A stretch of DNA of 64,000 bases from RPQJ01 sp963700045 (GTDB taxonomy: Bacteria; Pseudomonadota; Gammaproteobacteria; Steroidobacterales; Steroidobacteraceae): the NCBI GenBank assembly GCA_963700045.1, contig CAVOWK010000012.1, positions 1-64,000 of the forward strand, written 5' to 3'. Every line of letters begins with the position of its first letter. The stretch's first letter is position 1. Under the pieces are notes generated by a model, which did not search any database, was not told where the DNA came from, and saw only the letters and a list, made by a program, of their open reading frames with translations. Below are positions 14,681-22,385 of this stretch, in pieces. The translations under genes were made by a program, and so were the position numbers.

Positions 14681-17443
14681 ATGATGGCTGCGTCCGGTGC
14701 CGGGGATAAACCGTTGCGGTCGATGCTTGCCACTTTCGTCCTGTGCGCCGCGATGGCCATGCCCGCCGCGGCTTCGCCGACCATGGCTGACTGCGACGTG
14801 GCGGGTCACGCAACCGTGCTGCAACCCGCGCCGGAGTCGGCGCCGCTCGAGGCGCGCGCAATCTGGTTCGATGCACGATTGCTGCGCTGGCCCGGCGTCG
14901 AAGCCGGCGGACGCTTCCGGCTGCACCATTCAGCCAGCGGCCGGGCCGTTGCGGTGCCGGGCCTGCCGGTCAACGGTGCCGACGGCGCGCTCGATCTGCC
15001 AGCCCATGAGGGCGACCTGCCACCTGCCGTCGCCGGGCGCTTTCGTCATGTCGCAGCAGGCGTCACGCTGCAGGTCCAGGCGAACGCCGACACCCTGCGC
15101 CGACTTCATCAGGAGCAGTTGCTGCTCGTCCAGGAAGACGCAGGCGGGCGGGTGATTCGCGCAACACGCCTGCAGGCGCCCGGGGCGCTGGACGACCTGT
15201 ACGCGGACGCTGCCAACGCGCAACTCGGCGTGACGGTCGCGCAGGATCAGACGAAGTTCGCCGTGTGGGCCCCGACCGCAAGCAACGTGGTGCTGTGCCT
15301 GCACGATCGCGGCAACGGGTCGGCGCGTTCGCTGCAGCCACTGCAGCGCGACGCGCAGACCGGCGTCTGGTCCACGGTCATCGATCGCGATCTCTCCGGG
15401 CACTACTACACCTACCTCGTCGACGTGCTGGTGGACGGAGTCGGCCTCGTGCGCAACCGAGTGGCGGATCCCTATGCCGTCAGCCTGACGACCGATTCCC
15501 GTCGTGGTTACGTCGCGAACCTGCAATCCCCCCACCTGAAGCCGGCGGACTGGGACCGCACGCAGTCGCCGCAACGCGTGCAGGCGGCCACCGACGCCGT
15601 GATCTACGAACTGCACGTGCGCGATTTTTCGGTTGGTGACGCGACGGTACGACCCGCCTACCGCGGCAAATACCTCGCATTCACGCTGCAGGACACGGAC
15701 GGCATGCGGCACCTGCAGGCGCTCGCCGCAGCCGGCGTCACCGACATCCACCTGTTACCCGTGTTCGACTTCGGCTCGGTGCCTGAGCAGGGCTGCGTGA
15801 CACCTGCCCCGGCGGGCGCGCGCGACGGCGAGACACAGCAGCAGGCTGTGTCGGCAGTAAGCGCGCACGACTGCTTCAACTGGGGCTACGACCCGGTGCA
15901 TTTCACCGCGCCCGAGGGCAGCTATGCGACAGATCCGGCCGACGGCGCGGTACGCATCGTCGAGTTCCGGCGCATGGTGCAGGCGCTGCACCGCGCTGGA
16001 CTCAGGGTCGGCATGGACGTCGTCTACAACCACACTTACGCGTCCGGGCAGGACCGCTGGTCCGTGCTCGATCGCATCGTGCCTGGCTACTACCATCGCC
16101 TCGACGAGACCGGCAATGTCGCGATGTCGACCTGCTGCGCGAATACGGCGACCGAGCATCGCATGATGGCGAAGCTCATGCTCGACTCGGCGGTGACGTG
16201 GGCGCGCGAATACCGGATCGACTCGTTCCGCTTCGACCTGATGGGGCACCAGCCCCGGGCGGTGATGGCAGAGCTGCAATCGCGCGTCAACGCGGCGACC
16301 GGGCGCAACGTGCTGCTGATCGGCGAAGGCTGGAATTTCGGCGAAGTCGCCGATGGCGCTCGCTTCGTGCAGGCTTCGCAGCTCGGGCTCGGCGGCAGCG
16401 GCATCGCGACGTTCAGCGACCGCGCACGTGACGCGATCCGCGGCGGCGGTGCCGGCGACGGCGACGCGCGCCAGGTGAGCGTGCAGGGCTACGTCAACGG
16501 ATTGCACTACGACCGCAATGCCGCTGCACCTGCCGACACCTCCGCGACCGACCTGATGCGCGCCGCCGATCTGGTACGGGTCGGACTGGCGGGATCGTTG
16601 CGCGATTTCCGCCTGGTCACGTTCGACGGCCGTGAACTGCCGCTCGCGCAGATACCGTACGGGGACGACCAGCCCGCCGGGTACGTCACCTCGCCGGGAG
16701 AAGTGGTCAACTACGTCGAGAACCACGACAACCAGACGCTGTACGACCTGAACGCCTTCAAGTTGCCGCTCCGCACGTCGACCACCGATCGCGCGCGCGT
16801 GCAGATCCTGGCTGCGGCGCTGAATGCGTTCAGCCAGGGCATCGCCTACTTCCACGCGGGCATGGAACTGCTGCGCAGCAAGTCGATGGATCGCAACAGC
16901 TTCGACTCCGGCGACTGGTTCAACCGCATCGACTGGACCGGACAGGACAACTTCTTCGGCACGGGTCTGCCGCCGGCGCGGGTCAACGAACCGAGCTGGC
17001 CGCTGATGCGGCCGCGCCTCGCCGATTCGCGGCTCGATCCGCCGCCCGCCGACATCGCGTGGAGCCGTGACGCGTTCAATGACCTGCTGCGCATCCGCTC
17101 GAGTTCGACGCTGTTCCGGCTGCACAGCGCCACCGAAGTCGCCGAGCGTCTGGGTTTCCTGAACACGGGCCCGCAACAGGTCCCGGAGGTGATCGTCGGG
17201 CACCTGCTCGGTCGTGGTTATCCGGGGGCCAACTTCAGCGAGATGCTGTATCTCGTCAACGTCGACACGAGACCGCAGACCCTGCGCTTCGAAGGCGAGA
17301 GCGGCAAGCGCTACGTGCTGCATCCCGTGCACCGCGCCTTCGGTGCGGCCGATCGACGAGCGGCAGAGCAGGCCAGTTACGACGCGGCGAGCGGGCGCTT
17401 CACCGTTCCGGCGCGGACCGCGGTGGTGTTCGTCGTGGAATGA
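14681..17443 (+). CDS. pulA: Pullulanase-type alpha-1,6-glucosidase (GH13)
   Basis: About 920 residues with an N-terminal signal peptide (hydrophobic LATFVLCAAMAMPAAA). An N-terminal beta domain and a CBM48-like module (KFAVWAPTASNVVL) precede the GH13 barrel: FNWGYDPVHF (the pullulanase-specific YNWGYDP motif), GMDVVYNHTYASG, nucleophile Asp519 (RFDLMGHQ), acid/base Glu549 (LIGEGWNF) and transition-state Asp683 (ENHDNQ). It debranches alpha-1,6 links in pullulan, glycogen or amylopectin, in the periplasm or outside the cell. The start could be the ATG at 14681, 14684 or 14723; the earlier ones supply a charged n-region. Followed after 13 bases by the EEP hydrolase gene, probably the same transcript. 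Confidence 0.9.
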   Translation: MMAASGAGDKPLRSMLATFVLCAAMAMPAAASPTMADCDVAGHATVLQPAPESAPLEARAIWFDARLLRWPGVEAGGRFRLHHSASGRAVAVPGLPVNGADGALDLPAHEGDLPPAVAGRFRHVAAGVTLQVQANADTLRRLHQEQLLLVQEDAGGRVIRATRLQAPGALDDLYADAANAQLGVTVAQDQTKFAVWAPTASNVVLCLHDRGNGSARSLQPLQRDAQTGVWSTVIDRDLSGHYYTYLVDVLVDGVGLVRNRVADPYAVSLTTDSRRGYVANLQSPHLKPADWDRTQSPQRVQAATDAVIYELHVRDFSVGDATVRPAYRGKYLAFTLQDTDGMRHLQALAAAGVTDIHLLPVFDFGSVPEQGCVTPAPAGARDGETQQQAVSAVSAHDCFNWGYDPVHFTAPEGSYATDPADGAVRIVEFRRMVQALHRAGLRVGMDVVYNHTYASGQDRWSVLDRIVPGYYHRLDETGNVAMSTCCANTATEHRMMAKLMLDSAVTWAREYRIDSFRFDLMGHQPRAVMAELQSRVNAATGRNVLLIGEGWNFGEVADGARFVQASQLGLGGSGIATFSDRARDAIRGGGAGDGDARQVSVQGYVNGLHYDRNAAAPADTSATDLMRAADLVRVGLAGSLRDFRLVTFDGRELPLAQIPYGDDQPAGYVTSPGEVVNYVENHDNQTLYDLNAFKLPLRTSTTDRARVQILAAALNAFSQGIAYFHAGMELLRSKSMDRNSFDSGDWFNRIDWTGQDNFFGTGLPPARVNEPSWPLMRPRLADSRLDPPPADIAWSRDAFNDLLRIRSSSTLFRLHSATEVAERLGFLNTGPQQVPEVIVGHLLGRGYPGANFSEMLYLVNVDTRPQTLRFEGESGKRYVLHPVHRAFGAADRRAAEQASYDAASGRFTVPARTAVVFVVE

Positions 17444-17456
17444 CAGGAGGCAGCCG

Positions 17457-18344
17457 ATGATGTCACCCGGACTGTGCCTGTGTGTCCTGGCAGCCTCGTT
17501 GATGTTGCCATCCGTGGCGAACACGGCAGACATTTATCGCGCGAGCGCCAGCGAGCTGGTGATCGCCACCTACAACCTGCGGTTTGCCGGCAGCGAATCT
17601 CCCAACGCGTGGCCCGACCGGCGTCCTGTCGTAAAGGCTCTGCTGGACAGGTACCAGCCCGACCTCATCGGAACGCAGGAGGGGCTGTATCTCCAGCTCA
17701 AGGACATCGCCGCGGACCAGCCGGCCTACGACTGGATCGGCCTCGGACGGGACGGTGGCAGCCGCGGCGAATTCATGGCGATCTTCTACCGGCGTGACCG
17801 CTTCGAGCCGCTGGAGTTCGACCACTTCTGGCTGAGCGACACGCCCGAGGTGATCGCGTCGAGCACCTGGGGCAACGGCGTGCGGCGCATGGTGAGCTGG
17901 GTTCGCTTCAGGGACCGCGTCACTGGACGCACCTTTTATTTCTGGAATACCCACCTCGACCACGAGGTGCAGGCTGCCCGGGAAAAATCAGCGGAACTGA
18001 TTCGACAACGGATCGGCAGGCTGCCGACGGACTCGCCGTTGTTCCTGGTGGGCGACTTCAATTCCATCGCCGTGGCCAACCGGACCTACGACATCCTCAC
18101 CAAGGAAGCAGGCCTGACCGACACCTGGTCAGCGGCGCGCGAGCGACGCAACGAGGACGCCAACTCCTTCACCGGGTTTGGCCCATTGCGTCACGAAGGC
18201 GAACGGATCGACTGGATCCTGGCACGCGGCGCGATGGACGTTCGTGCGACGGAGGTCGTTACCTTCCGGCACGGCGACCAATGGCCGAGCGATCACCTGC
18301 CGGTCGTGGCGTGGATCACTCTGCAACAGGCTCCCGACCAGTGA
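17457..18344 (+). CDS. Exported endonuclease/exonuclease/phosphatase family hydrolase
   Basis: A 295-residue EEP-fold (DNase I-like) protein with a signal peptide (LCLCVLAASLMLPSVANTA). Signature motifs: VIATYNLRFAG (metal-binding Asn), DLIGTQEG (metal-binding Glu), WNTHLDH, LVGDFNS and SDHLPVVAW (catalytic His). Secreted members act on sugar phosphates, phospholipids or nucleic acids, and the exact target is not visible. The ATG at 17457 has AGGAGG seven bases upstream. Its 3' end overlaps the convergent CHAT gene by 29 bases. Confidence 0.87.
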   Translation: MMSPGLCLCVLAASLMLPSVANTADIYRASASELVIATYNLRFAGSESPNAWPDRRPVVKALLDRYQPDLIGTQEGLYLQLKDIAADQPAYDWIGLGRDGGSRGEFMAIFYRRDRFEPLEFDHFWLSDTPEVIASSTWGNGVRRMVSWVRFRDRVTGRTFYFWNTHLDHEVQAAREKSAELIRQRIGRLPTDSPLFLVGDFNSIAVANRTYDILTKEAGLTDTWSAARERRNEDANSFTGFGPLRHEGERIDWILARGAMDVRATEVVTFRHGDQWPSDHLPVVAWITLQQAPDQ

Positions 18345-19989
18345 CCCGGGTCGTAGCGTTGCTGCCCGGGCCGCTGCCAATCGTTGGTCTGCCGATGATC
18401 GTGAAACTCGCCCACATCTTCGGATCGTTCGGATAGTCCTTGATCGTCTGGAGCTGCGCGGCCTGCATTGCCAGCTCCGGCGCCTTGCCTTGCTGCAGCC
18501 CGGCAACGAAGCGCGTCATCAGCCGGTACGTCGCGAGATCGCTCACGTTCCAGAGGCTGGCGACGACCTGGCCAGCGCCGGCATTGGTCCAGGTGCGCGC
18601 GACACCGAACGTTCCACCATCGAAGACGCGCCCCAGCGCTGTCTGACAGGCGCTCATGACGACCAGGGGCTGATGCTCGTCCCATCCCCTGAACTGCTGG
18701 GTTCGCAGTTCGCCGGCAAACAGGTTTTTCTGGCTGAGGACGACGAAGCCGCGGGTCAGTGGATTCTTGGCATCGGCGACGGCGTGTGTCGCCATGTAGA
18801 TCACACCCTGGCCGGCGCTGCGGTCGATGGCGTTGACGACATTCTTCCGGGTCGCGTCCGCGCCGATCAGGACATTCCTGTCGGCGATACCCAGCTCTTT
18901 GGCGATCGCCTGCGCCTCTTTTCTCGCGCCGGGTAGCGCCGGGAAGCTGTATCTCACGTCGCGCATGTCGTCGGGGTCGCCGACGATGACCGACTTCGAG
19001 AGATCGACCTTGCCCATGTCAAAGCCGCTGCTGTCGCCAGCCAGAACGTCCAGGTCCTGCATCACGACGAACGACCATCTCCTCGCCGCGAAGTCATCCT
19101 GGTTGCGGATCGGCAGCGCCGCATACGGCGCAGTTCCGGTATCCCTGACGGGCACGACCAGCAGACGGCCCTCGCCCGCCGCGAGAACCTGGCGGACGTC
19201 GCCAGGCAACAGCATTGCGGCGGCTTCGGCCAGGGCCTCCCGGCGCTTCCTGATCGCCTCGGGCGAGTTGTCGCGCTTGCCGGCGCCGCGCTCGGCATCG
19301 ACATCAGCATCGATCTCGGCATCGAAATCGGCATCAAGTTCGGCATCGAGTCGCTGCTTTTCCTCGCCTTTCAGCTGCGGCCCGCGAGTCTCGGCGATCC
19401 GATCGACGCCGAGGCCGCCCTGCAGTGTGCCAAGACCGGCATAGGGGACCGACGTTGCGCCAGCGACCACTCCACCATCCGGAAAGACAATCCAGGCATT
19501 GAGACCGCCGTTGCTCGCGACACTGTGAATCAAGGCGTAGGTCGGTAGCCCGCTCGTCGAGAGTGACGCGAGATTGCGTTTGATGCCTGCGAGATCGAGC
19601 CTGGCCCGATCCAGGTTGGCCTCGATCCTGGCGGCTTCGAGAGCTCGAACCTGGCCGGTCTGTTCCTTGGTTTCGATCTGCTTCCTGAACGGATAACTGC
19701 GGGCGATCGCTTCCAGCAGCGGACGCTCCCCGTCCGGCGACAACGCGGCTGGCATGGGTGGTACAGGCTCAAGCGCGGGCGCGGGACTGGCTGGCGTGGC
19801 AGCAACCTGGGCTGCAGTGCCAGCCACCGGTTGCGACAGCAATCGATTGACGTTGCCGGGGCTCCCGGTGCTGGCGGTGTCGTCGGCTCCGCCACACGCG
19901 GTCAGGGCCAGCAAGGCCAGTGCTGTCCAGGCGAGTCGCCGGCGCGAGGGCCGGGCTGGGAGCGCGAGGAGTGCCATCGAGTGCTGCAT
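18316..19989 (-). CDS. CHAT-domain (caspase-like) lipoprotein
   Basis: A 557-residue protein with a lipobox signal (LALLALTACGG) and a C-terminal CHAT protease domain. Catalytic His402 lies in YMATHAVAD and Cys448 in VVMSACQTALG, followed by GVARTWTNAGAGQVVASLW, typical of CHAT/separase-like cysteine proteases. Between them and the N-terminus is a helical region with an unusual acidic repeat (Asp-Ala-Glu/Asp-x, about residues 211-230). CHAT proteins usually pair with sensors, TPR proteins or gasdermin-like targets. None is adjacent here, and the lipid anchor places the protease at the envelope. Convergent with the EEP hydrolase. Target unknown. Confidence 0.85.
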   Translation of the reverse strand: MQHSMALLALPARPSRRRLAWTALALLALTACGGADDTASTGSPGNVNRLLSQPVAGTAAQVAATPASPAPALEPVPPMPAALSPDGERPLLEAIARSYPFRKQIETKEQTGQVRALEAARIEANLDRARLDLAGIKRNLASLSTSGLPTYALIHSVASNGGLNAWIVFPDGGVVAGATSVPYAGLGTLQGGLGVDRIAETRGPQLKGEEKQRLDAELDADFDAEIDADVDAERGAGKRDNSPEAIRKRREALAEAAAMLLPGDVRQVLAAGEGRLLVVPVRDTGTAPYAALPIRNQDDFAARRWSFVVMQDLDVLAGDSSGFDMGKVDLSKSVIVGDPDDMRDVRYSFPALPGARKEAQAIAKELGIADRNVLIGADATRKNVVNAIDRSAGQGVIYMATHAVADAKNPLTRGFVVLSQKNLFAGELRTQQFRGWDEHQPLVVMSACQTALGRVFDGGTFGVARTWTNAGAGQVVASLWNVSDLATYRLMTRFVAGLQQGKAPELAMQAAQLQTIKDYPNDPKMWASFTIIGRPTIGSGPGSNATTRVTGREPVAE

Positions 19990-20121
19990 AGGATTCCACC
20001 TTCCTCCCGACCGAACCAGGCTGCCAGCGGCCTAGTGTTGCACGAATGCCGGCGCTTGCATCCGCCGGGACCGCCGCACATGCTGCGGGGCTGAAAAATC
20101 ACCGGGTGACAGGAGGGAACC

Positions 20122-20961
20122 ATGCGTCTGACCATCATTGCCGCAACGCTGGCCAGTGCCGGCTTGTTCGGCGGCACGGCACTGCACGCCAAGGACCAGG
20201 GCGGGCTCGATCAGGCCGCGCGCGCGGCGCTCGAGCAAGCGGTGGCCGGCACGCAGCGCAGTGAAGCCAACCGTGCGCGCGATTCATACCGCCACCCGGT
20301 CGAGACGCTCAGCTTCATCGGCGTCAAGCCGACCGACACCGTCGTGGAACTGTGGCCGGGCGGGGGCTGGTACACCGAAATTCTCGCACCCTATCTCGCG
20401 GCGCAGGGCAAGTTGATCGCCGCGGCACCGTCAGGTCGTGGCGCCGAGTCGATGGCCAAGCGGTTCGACGCCAATCCGGCGCTTTACGGCAAGGTCGAGC
20501 GCGCGAACTTCCCGACCGTGCTTGGCGGAGCTGGCGTCGCGCCGGGCACCGCCGACGTCGTCCTCACCTTCCGCAACGTGCACAACTGGAAGATGGGTTA
20601 CATGCACGCGGAAAAGACCGACTACAGCGAAGCCGCGTTCCGCGAGATCTTCGCCATGCTCAAGCCGGGCGGCGTGCTCGGCATCGAGGATCATCGCCTG
20701 CCTGAAGCCGCTGGCGCAGAACGTGAACGAGAGAGCGGCTACATCAAGGTCTCGACCGTTCGCGCGCTCGCGGAAAAAGCCGGATTCGAGTTCGCGGGCG
20801 CGGCGGAGATCAACGCCAACCCGAAGGACACGACCGAATGGCAGGAAGGCGTGTGGACCTTGCCACCGACGTTCGCCCTTGGCGACAAGGACAAGGCGAA
20901 ATACGCGGCCATCGGCGAAAGCGATCGCATGACCCTGAAGTTCGTGAAGCCCAGGCACTGA
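20122..20961 (+). CDS. Exported class I SAM-dependent methyltransferase-like protein
   Basis: A 279-residue protein with a cleavable signal peptide (MRLTIIAATLASAGLFGGTA, then HAKD) and a Rossmann methyltransferase domain: SYRHPVETLSFIGVKPTDTV, the SAM-binding VVELWPGGGWYTEIL, DVVLTFRNVHNW, and MLKPGGVLGIEDH. It belongs to the family of predicted periplasmic methyltransferases common in Proteobacteria. SAM is not normally in the periplasm, so whether it is an active methyltransferase is unclear. AGGAGGG precedes the ATG by six bases. Followed after 19 bases by a homocysteine methyltransferase gene. Confidence 0.86.
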   Translation: MRLTIIAATLASAGLFGGTALHAKDQGGLDQAARAALEQAVAGTQRSEANRARDSYRHPVETLSFIGVKPTDTVVELWPGGGWYTEILAPYLAAQGKLIAAAPSGRGAESMAKRFDANPALYGKVERANFPTVLGGAGVAPGTADVVLTFRNVHNWKMGYMHAEKTDYSEAAFREIFAMLKPGGVLGIEDHRLPEAAGAERERESGYIKVSTVRALAEKAGFEFAGAAEINANPKDTTEWQEGVWTLPPTFALGDKDKAKYAAIGESDRMTLKFVKPRH

Positions 20962-20980
20962 GCGGCGGCCAGGGTTCGCC

Positions 20981-21865
20981 ATGAGCACCGCGGCACCGCG
21001 AATCACGATTCTCGATGGCGCCATGGGCACGGAGCTGAGGGCTCGCGGTGCCAGCGTGCCGGACTACAGGAGTTCCGCCTGGTCGGCAATGGCGCTGGTG
21101 CACGATCCGGGGACAGTGCGGCAGGTCCATAGCGACTATATCGTGGCGGGCGCCGACGTCATCACGGCCAACAACTATGCCGTCGTGCCGAACCTGCTCG
21201 CGCGGGTCGGGATGACGGATCGACTCGAGGAACTCACGCGACTGGCGTGCCAGCTTGCTCTCGAGGCACGCGCAGCGAATCGCCGCCCGGCGGTTCGTGT
21301 CGCCGGTTCGCTGCCGCCGCTCGACACCACCTACCAGGCCGACCTCGTCGCGCCCGAACGCGATCTGTACGAAACTTACCTGCGCATCGCACGCGTGCTC
21401 GCGGCGGACGTCGACCTCGTCATCGCGGAAACGTTGACCACCGTAAGGGAGGCGGTAGCAGCCGCGCGCGCCGCCGCAGAGTATGGTCTGCCGCTGTGGG
21501 TATCGTGGAACCTGCGTCTCGACGCACCGCTCATCCGCGGCGGTGAGTCGCTGGAGCAGGGAATCGCGGCGCTGCAGTCGCTGCCCGTCGAGGGTTACAT
21601 GGTGAATTGCGTGCCGACAGGGCTCGTACGACCGGCGCTTGAACTCATGCGACGCTGCACCGACCGGCCGCTTGGAGCCTATGCCAACAGCTGCGAGAAA
21701 GCCGCGGACCAGGCCACGCTCGACGCCACTGCCGTGCAGACCCTGTCGCCGCAACAGTACGTGGTGGCCAGCGAGCGCTGGGTCGAGGCAGGTGCCACAT
21801 GGATCGGCGGCTGCTGCGATACCCGTCCGGAATACATCGCGGCGCTTGCGGGACGCTGGCATTGA
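20981..21865 (+). CDS. Homocysteine S-methyltransferase family protein
   Basis: A 294-residue Zn-dependent methyltransferase barrel. It begins ITILDGAMGTELR and carries the zinc cysteines at 210 (MVNCVPTG) and 278-279 (WIGGCCDTRPEYI), as in BHMT, MmuM and the MetH N-terminal domain. It would move a methyl group from a donor such as betaine or S-methylmethionine to homocysteine, giving methionine. The short single-domain form lacks cobalamin or folate domains. In a window full of demethylation enzymes a betaine-type donor is attractive, but the sequence alone does not tell. Likely co-transcribed with the exported methyltransferase gene upstream. Confidence 0.87.
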   Translation: MSTAAPRITILDGAMGTELRARGASVPDYRSSAWSAMALVHDPGTVRQVHSDYIVAGADVITANNYAVVPNLLARVGMTDRLEELTRLACQLALEARAANRRPAVRVAGSLPPLDTTYQADLVAPERDLYETYLRIARVLAADVDLVIAETLTTVREAVAAARAAAEYGLPLWVSWNLRLDAPLIRGGESLEQGIAALQSLPVEGYMVNCVPTGLVRPALELMRRCTDRPLGAYANSCEKAADQATLDATAVQTLSPQQYVVASERWVEAGATWIGGCCDTRPEYIAALAGRWH

Positions 21866-21929
21866 TACTGCTGCCCCTCGAGTCCATTCTCCGTCTCCTG
21901 CACATCCCTGTACTCGCCCCGGAGTCCCG

Positions 21930-22385
21930 ATGATCACCCTGACCGTCAACGGCGTGCGTCGAACCTTCGACGGCGACCCCACCATGCCGCTCCTCTGGTA
22001 TCTGCGTGACGATCTCGCGCTGACCGGCGCGAAGTACGGCTGCGGCGTCGCGCAGTGCGGTTCCTGCACCGTGCACGTCGGCGGACGACCCACCCGCGCC
22101 TGCCAGATGCCGATGGCGGACCTCCAGGACGCGACGGTTACCACGATCGAAGGACTCCACCCCACCGGCGAGCACCCGCTGCAGGTGGCCTGGCGCGAAA
22201 TCGACGTGCCTCAGTGTGGCTTCTGTCAGCCCGGTCAGATCATGCAGGCCGCCGGATTGCTGCAGGACACGCCGAAGCCGACCGACCAGCAGATCGACGC
22301 CGCGATGAATGGCAACCTCTGTCGCTGCGGCACCTATCCACGCATTCGCGCGGCGATCAAGGCCGCGGCGGAGAGAAGCTCATGA
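21930..22385 (+). CDS. [2Fe-2S] subunit of a molybdenum hydroxylase (IorA-like)
   Basis: A 151-residue ferredoxin subunit of the xanthine-oxidase family. The plant-type cluster uses Cys38, Cys43, Cys46 and Cys58 (GCGVAQCGSCTVH). The second cluster, in a four-helix domain, uses Cys96, Cys99, Cys131 and Cys133 (CGFCQPGQ, NLCRCGTY). It passes electrons out from the molybdenum subunit encoded next, whose ATG overlaps its stop (ATGA). Two-subunit enzymes without a flavin subunit are of the isoquinoline-1-oxidoreductase (IorAB) or aldehyde-dehydrogenase type and hand electrons to a cytochrome or quinone. ATG at 21930 follows a GGAG. Confidence 0.92.
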   Translation: MITLTVNGVRRTFDGDPTMPLLWYLRDDLALTGAKYGCGVAQCGSCTVHVGGRPTRACQMPMADLQDATVTTIEGLHPTGEHPLQVAWREIDVPQCGFCQPGQIMQAAGLLQDTPKPTDQQIDAAMNGNLCRCGTYPRIRAAIKAAAERSS

